From Polytrichum commune (taxonomy: Eukaryota; Streptophyta; Polytrichopsida; Polytrichales; Polytrichaceae), in assembly GCA_950295325.1 (NCBI GenBank), contig OX485803.1, forward strand, positions 31,000,001-31,064,000: a stretch of 64,000 nt of DNA, read 5' to 3'. The stretch's first letter is position 1. Each line of letters starts with the position of its first letter. The notes under the pieces are model-generated. The model was given only the letters and a program-made list of their open reading frames with translations. It was not told where the DNA came from and did not search any database. Below, one piece after another: positions 58,401 to 64,000 of the stretch. Both the position numbers and the translations under genes were made by a program.

Positions 58401-61400
58401 AAGATTCGTGACATTGTAAGGCAAGTGAACATGTACATTTTTTCTTTGATGATTTCATAATTATATCTAGTTGTTAGTTTGTTATCCTCGCATAAAATTG
58501 TTATCATTTTCCCTAATGTTGTCTTATTCTTTGCAAGTGCAGTTTGATGATGTGAATATAACATAAATTTCAAACAATAAATGTCTACACATTGGATTTG
58601 ACTTGTTAATTGCAAATCTGTCTGAAAGACTTCCCATCCCTCTAATCTTGCCATATGTTGTTCCATAGTAGAACAAACACGATAGTATTGAGATGGAAGT
58701 AATTTCTGAATTTTTATTCCGTTTTCTTCACAATAATGCACACATTCTCTTTACGTGTCATAATCCAAAAATATTCAACTTGATGTTTAAACATTTGTAG
58801 CGACTTACATATTTGTTCTCATTAGGGATTGGTGGGGCATCAATTTTATGCATTTTTGCTTGCGTGTGGATACATTTGCAAAAATATGTGTAACTGATAT
58901 TTTTTCAAATTTCTTATATGAAGGCATCAATATTGGCGTGAGAAAGGCTCGTATATTAATATCCACAATGTCATTGGTTTTGTTGTCGAGGAGATTTTGC
59001 ATCTTTTTGTATTGTTAAGTCAAGAAAGGTAACATGGTCATTTCATTTAGTAAAAACAAAGTCCTCGTCAAAAAAGGTGTGTGTGTCGAGGATGATGATG
59101 TTTTTTTCAACTGTACTTCAGAGAATGACCAATTGATGCACGGCTTGGTATTGTGGCGGGGTGTTCAAGAAAAACATCAAGTCGTACACCAAATGTTTAT
59201 CAAATCATTAACTGAGCCTAGTGGAGTAGTTGTGGATGTCACTACATCAACATGTTCATTCTTTTGATTGTAACAAAACTATATGCATTTGTTCAAATTG
59301 ATTCTTAAGTCTATCATATTGAAATGTATGTCAATGGTGTTTGTAATTTTCTGTTCGTGCATGTTTAAATAGTGGTCATCACCTTGTTGCATATGAGGCA
59401 GATTCCCATATTTCTAACGTCATTCTCACTCCACTTAGTGCATTGTCCACTTAGTGTTCTAGAGTGCAAACATCAATATAATTCTTGATCATGGAGGAGG
59501 ATGAAAAACCTATCAGAAAAAAATGACTAGGAAACTCATTTGAGTACGTGTCTTTCTATTTGGATGTTTTTTTTTAATGTTTATATTTTTTCATTGGCAT
59601 TTCTTTAACATTTCTCACTCATATGGTAATTGGTGTTCGCACTGCAAAGTTGATGGAGTCATTGGACTCCCCTCCAAAAGTGATGGCGTTCATATTTACA
59701 CAAAGACTGTTGCTATTGCACATGCAACCACGTCCATACCCGCACCTTGTATGAGAACAAGAAGGTTCTCGTCAAAAGTGGATAATTGTTTCCTCGTAGG
59801 ACCACAATATATGAATACATTTGCTTTGGTTTTGTTTTTTACTTGATTTGATAGTTGGTTTGATTTTGAGAATTTAAAAAAATCTACCAATTATGTTGGA
59901 CACAATGTGGAGATTGCTCAACGAATGCAATGTGTTGGGTTTTGTTTTCAAAGTTTTGGTCTTCATAAATTTCAAGTCTTTTGTCATTAAGGTCATTTAT
60001 CTATTAAGGTGCCTCTATTGGCATAGCATTTCTTTAACAACGTGTTGGCCACTACTATTGACTTTTGAATTTAAGAAAGAACCTAAGCATTTGCACATAA
60101 TCAAACTAATGTAAATTAATAAAATAAATACCTTTTTTTTCAATCTCCCTTCATATTTTCACGGATAGTGTTCATATATTTCATGTCGAAAATCCATGGT
60201 TATAGGATATACGTGTGTGTGAAACCCAAATCCTTTCCCTCCTCACCGCTCACCACTCACATGATAGCACTCCCCATGACCACTTGACATTCGCGTATGC
60301 AGGAAGGCAAGAATTTGAAGTAGATATTGACCAATGTAGTTTTTTGTATTGATAGTGTATCTAAACTAAATTTAAACTCTTCTTGTCAAGGAGGTTGTCA
60401 TATATGGAGTGCTTGTTTTATCTGAAATTTCTCGATATGGATGGTCAATATGAATGGATAATTATTCAAGATGAAGCGATGCTTTGTAGTTGTTTTAAGA
60501 ATTTATTATCTTATACGTGCATAGATTTTATTTGAAAATCCTTCATTGCTGTGAAATATATTTAAAGTTGAAGGCCAACTTTGGGATTTGTTATATTCTT
60601 TGCACCAAGTAGGTTCTAGTTTAGAAGGAATGCACTTACATCAATTTTTGAAGCAAGCATGGTAAGGGGTTGAAAATGGCAAAAAAGAAGAAGTGCATGA
60701 AGTGTTTAAATTTACATACAATTAAATTAGGAGACCATGACAAGAAATTTTCAAAGACATCGATATGATCATTGTCCTTTGTTTACTCATCAGCATTACG
60801 ATGACCTCAACTTGATGTTGAAGAGCCACTAAATATTGATTTTATGATATACATTTCAACCAACATAATAGTTCTCAATAGTAAGAATTTTTATGTGGGG
60901 CCATTTGTGATTCTCAAATTTACCATGTGATCGTGCAATTTCATATGGAAGTTGAGTGAGCATAACAATATCAGACTGAAAATGAGTGAACACAACTCAT
61001 CTATCGAGCAATATTATGAAAGTTGAATGTGTTACAACAACATAATCCCACCACCCGTGACCATTTCATTTCATTATGTTTGATCCGCGATGTTCCCAAC
61101 TAGTTCAATTTATTTTTGTTTAGTGTCGAAAATACCACACTATGCAGGTGATCAATCTTCAACCAAATCCACATGTTCCAAGTTTTATTTTAAATGTAAT
61201 TTATTTCACCACATTATATTAGCCATTGTTATTAATCTATTACAATAGCCATTGTTACAAAGGCAAATTTATAAGAGTTATTGATTTCACATACACACAA
61301 GACATTAAAGAGGGTCTTCCTTCATGTTATCAATACCTATTTGTAAACAACATTCTCATAAAACACAAAAGAGTGGGATTGATTATGTTTGCATGCAAAT

Positions 61401-61867
61401 TTGAGTTAAAACACCCTAAATTCTCTTGTCACCTAGGTTTTCAACTTCCTTGAGGTTCATAACCTGATCACAACCAATTTTTGTTTGTTTCGAATCCATT
61501 TGATAATAATAATAATTACTATTATTACTATTACTATTATTATGAGTTCAATTTTTATAATGTCATGTCCAATCTAAATTGGCAAGCACTAGACACTGAC
61601 CTCTCTTTGAGCTGGGCCCCCACCGACATTACCCAAATAAATTTCAAATGGAGCAAACTCTAAATGCCATTACATACATACATTATGCCTTTCAATGCAA
61701 CATGCACTCACGAGCCTCTATTTCGATGTTCAACGGCTTCTAGAATTGCCCCAAATGAAAGAGATATTTGATATTGAGTGTGCAACATTGAGAGGGTGTT
61801 CACAAAATAAAAATATGTGGAATCCGCTCTTTGTAGATGTAATCATGAACGAGTACCAAAGATGATT
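55448..61867 (+). other. Decayed interior of the 10-kb inverted-repeat element
   Basis: The AT-rich interior has scattered coding-like pieces on the plus strand: 55838-56041 (basic, PLPQKFHRRFKKK), about 57300-57460 (SAVERSKHELREVISKKH), 58188-58460 (GFSSLMEQLLSENTYVLGL), 59034-59267 and 59577-59846. The 59034 piece ends in GVVVDVTTSTCSFF, which loosely recalls SAM-binding motif I of adenine methylases (VDxTxSTGSF), but the glycines are lost. Microsatellites are (AT)n 57738-57763 and (AAT)-rich 61504-61543. No transposase was identified. Confidence 0.35.
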
Positions 61868-63633
61868 TCTGTAAGCTCGATTTTTTGGCAATCGCCTGGC
61901 TTCGAAGCCCAACTTGCTAAATTAGTGATTAGTAATAGCAATAGTCACTCAAGGGCAATTAGCCAGTGTGAATATAGGGCAATAGCCAGTGGGCAGGCGG
62001 TTGTAACCACCGTCTCCTCCTCTGCTGATAGGGAGGGGGCTGGCCATTGTCAAGACAGGCTATTTTTCCAATGCAGTAGAATCTGACGTAGCCTCAGCAT
62101 AGATTAGCAATAGGCAGTGAACGTCGAAGCTCAGTGATTGAGTTCGGCCATAAACACTTAGCCTGGCAATATGCTTTTAGGAATAGACATAGGGAGAAGA
62201 GCCGAGTGATTCGGACTCTAAGTGACCTTGGAACTTTTTACAGTTGGAGTAAAGTATCTTGGAAATGCAAGTGTCTTTGAAGTAGTTGTTGTATGAGTGT
62301 GTGCAGGAATAAAGAAAGTGTCTTGTGTGATGTTTGGCAATAGTCTTGCGTGCTAAAATAGATGTATTATCAGCCAAGAGGGCGATGAGCTTTGAGAGAA
62401 AGATTGTCGTAAGAGCAATGGTCAAAATCTGAGAAGGGCCATAGGCAAGTGAGAAGTTTCTTTGAGTGTGAAGTAGAAGGGAGAGGCTATTGTCAGTGAG
62501 TGAAGGCAAGGGCAATAGTCTGAATGTGGCCATGGTCAAGAAAGTGGGTCCTTCAAGTCCGAAGGGAGGACAAAGGGCTATAGACATTGAGCGTAAGTAT
62601 CTGGGCAATAGCAGTAGGAAGCTACAGGGAGCATTGGCAATTAGGCGAGTGAAAGGTCGAGTCTGGGAAGAGACCAGCAGGGTAGAGACAGGATAAAGGC
62701 CATAGCCAGCAGAGAGAGAAGGAGAGGAGACAGAGAAGGCAGGAAGTCCAAGAAAGACAATCGCCTGTGGTATTTGGCTATCGCCTACATGTAACCAGTG
62801 AGGCAATTAACAGGAGAAGGAGAGCAATAGTCTTCATGGCCGTTGAGAGAGGCGGAGTCGGAAGAGGAGAAGACTGGCTAGACTATAGGCTTTACAGGTG
62901 TGTCCCTGAGAGGGAAAGGGTACCGAGAGGCTAGCATGATAGACTATAGCCTGGGCATGGGTACTAGACATTACCTGGTGTGAAACCAATGCAGTGACTG
63001 CACAGACAAGGATCTTTAACAGCAGACCAAGAGTTGCTACAGACATTACCAAGGGTGTATCCCTTCTAAGCTGGAAATAAACTTGAGCTTTGATCAAAGA
63101 TTATCGCCTGATTTGTCGATGCATTGATTATATATAATCTTGTGGTTGTTTGTGGTGATGAGTTGCCAGACAAGTGGCAGATGAAGAGGATGGTTACAAT
63201 TTTGAAAGGAATGGCCGAAAGACCGTAAGTTGAATTAAACATGATTAATTTGAATTTATCGCAAAGTTCAAATTCTTGTTGTGAAAGATGTTATGGCATG
63301 CAAAAGACATTACCCCGGACTTCGGTCCTGACGAATTGCCAAGGACTACTTGCCAAGCTTTTGAGCTTCACGACTGAAATAGGTCAAAGACATAGAGTGA
63401 TAGAAACTTTCCCTAAAGATAGGACAGAATCACTTTTGACGGAGGAAGCACAAGGAACCATAAGAGTGGGGAATAAGTGGAATTAAGAAGGAATGAAGGA
63501 AGAAAGATCCTAAGTTGTTATTATAATCCTTAAATCCAATGTGACATTAACCCTTATAGACACTATCTCAGTCTTCCTGGAGACTTTGTTCCCTGGGTTT
63601 TGTTGTTTTGAACCATAGCAAAAACTTACTACA
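61868..63633 (-). repeat. Right inverted arm, purine-rich on plus strand
   Basis: On the minus strand it repeats the left arm's order and composition: pyrimidine-rich, with CTATTGCC, TATAGCC, CTATGGCC and CAATGGCC motifs. The 209-aa minus-strand frame at 62177-62806 is a consequence of the biased composition and matches no family. Confidence 0.7.
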
Positions 63634-64000
63634 ATTTCCCACAATTACGTATCCAAGATGAATTATCTCCAACTTTCAAAGATTTGTCGGGTCAATATCA
63701 CATGCTCGTACCATTCATAAAAAGTGCATATGTGTCATAGAAACTTGTTCTCCTCCAATCGCCTTGCAAGAGATCCACCTTTAGGCAAGCCTCTAAAGTC
63801 TTTGATCACTAGACTTTTAAGAGTTGAGAGGGTTGAGAGGGTCGTCTCTTACACGAAGTCACTAGGTGCGCGGTATGGGTTTGTAATAGGGGGACTTTCC
63901 ACATCCCCCTATGAGCTTTTCCGGGGTGGTAGATTTGGGCAGGGGCAGCCTTCGAAAAGAACCAACTTTGAAAAAACCATTGCTCTTGCATTCTTGAAGG
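63634..64000. other. Right-edge spacer
   Basis: No gene, repeat partner or motif was recognised. The stretch lies outside the right arm of the inverted-repeat element. Confidence 0.4.

Larger units (their letters stand above)
53565..63633. mobile_element. 10-kb element with inverted arms of about 1.8-1.9 kb
   Basis: The two ends are inverted copies of each other: TGTAGTAAGTTTTTGCTATGG at 53565, and the same sequence on the minus strand ending at 63633. Long blocks follow in the same order in both arms, for example TCTCCAGGAAGAC(C/T)GAGATA, GGGTTAATGTCACATTGGAT, GAAGCTCAAAAGCTTGGCAA, AAGTCCGGGGTAATGTCTTT and GCGAT(A/T)GCCAAAAAAT. The interior is AT-rich and decayed. No target duplication was identified. 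It could be a foldback or long-TIR DNA element, or an inverted pair of LTR-like repeats. Confidence 0.75.

Noticed and set aside
62177-62806. 209-aa minus-strand ORF in the right inverted arm
   Set aside because: Same composition effect; no family match, and the left arm lacks the corresponding ORF.
1-64000. tRNA, rRNA or CRISPR arrays
   Set aside because: No cloverleaf with box A/B, no rRNA-like conserved block and no regular spacer-repeat array was found on either strand.

Overview
This is a repeat-dense stretch of a plant nuclear genome. The evidence is plant-type Ty3/gypsy, Ty1/copia and CACTA (TNP2) elements, GT-AG introns, AT-rich spacers, and one complete host gene that resembles plant FANCJ. 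Large nested repeats and a Dualen-like LINE hint at a non-flowering or early-diverging land plant. That is inference only; nothing here fixes the species.

Layout. 1-4400: minus-strand Ty3/gypsy remnant (3' LTR edge, chromodomain, integrase, RT/RNase H, protease) carrying a short TIR element at 1781-2337. 5648-5905: two-copy tandem repeat. 6611-8510: PIF1-type helicase pseudogene, split by a 641-bp TIR insertion. 9030-9715: a pair of direct repeats. 10505-22343: a three-level nest. A palindrome-ended element contains a minus-strand copia element, whose right LTR contains a 7.8-kb LINE. The LINE (14248-22087) reads, in order: 2A-like peptide, APE endonuclease, RT with its catalytic core deleted, a possible methyltransferase-like segment, RNase H, CCHC knuckle and a restriction-like endonuclease (RLE) segment. 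Having both APE and RLE is the signature of Dualen/RandI elements.

24068-34860 (minus): the only clear host gene, a FANCJ/BRIP1-type Fe-S DNA helicase. I reconstructed 27 exons in a consistent reading frame (about 1494 aa), including one GC-AG intron. 37.4-51.7 kb: a CACTA region with a minus-strand plant-transposase-like gene (broken by a hairpin MITE), a plus-strand TNP2 transposase pseudogene, and a SET-domain ORF lying between the transposase-associated zinc domain and the TNP2 core. 53565-63633: a 10-kb element with inverted terminal arms of about 1.8-1.9 kb, packed with short TANNGCC-like motifs around a decayed interior.

Almost everything outside FANCJ is mobile DNA at various stages of decay. 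The most promising points for new biology are the dual-endonuclease LINE with its 2A peptide, the SET domain carried by the CACTA element, and the large inverted-repeat element. No tRNA, rRNA, CRISPR or bacterial-type operon was seen.
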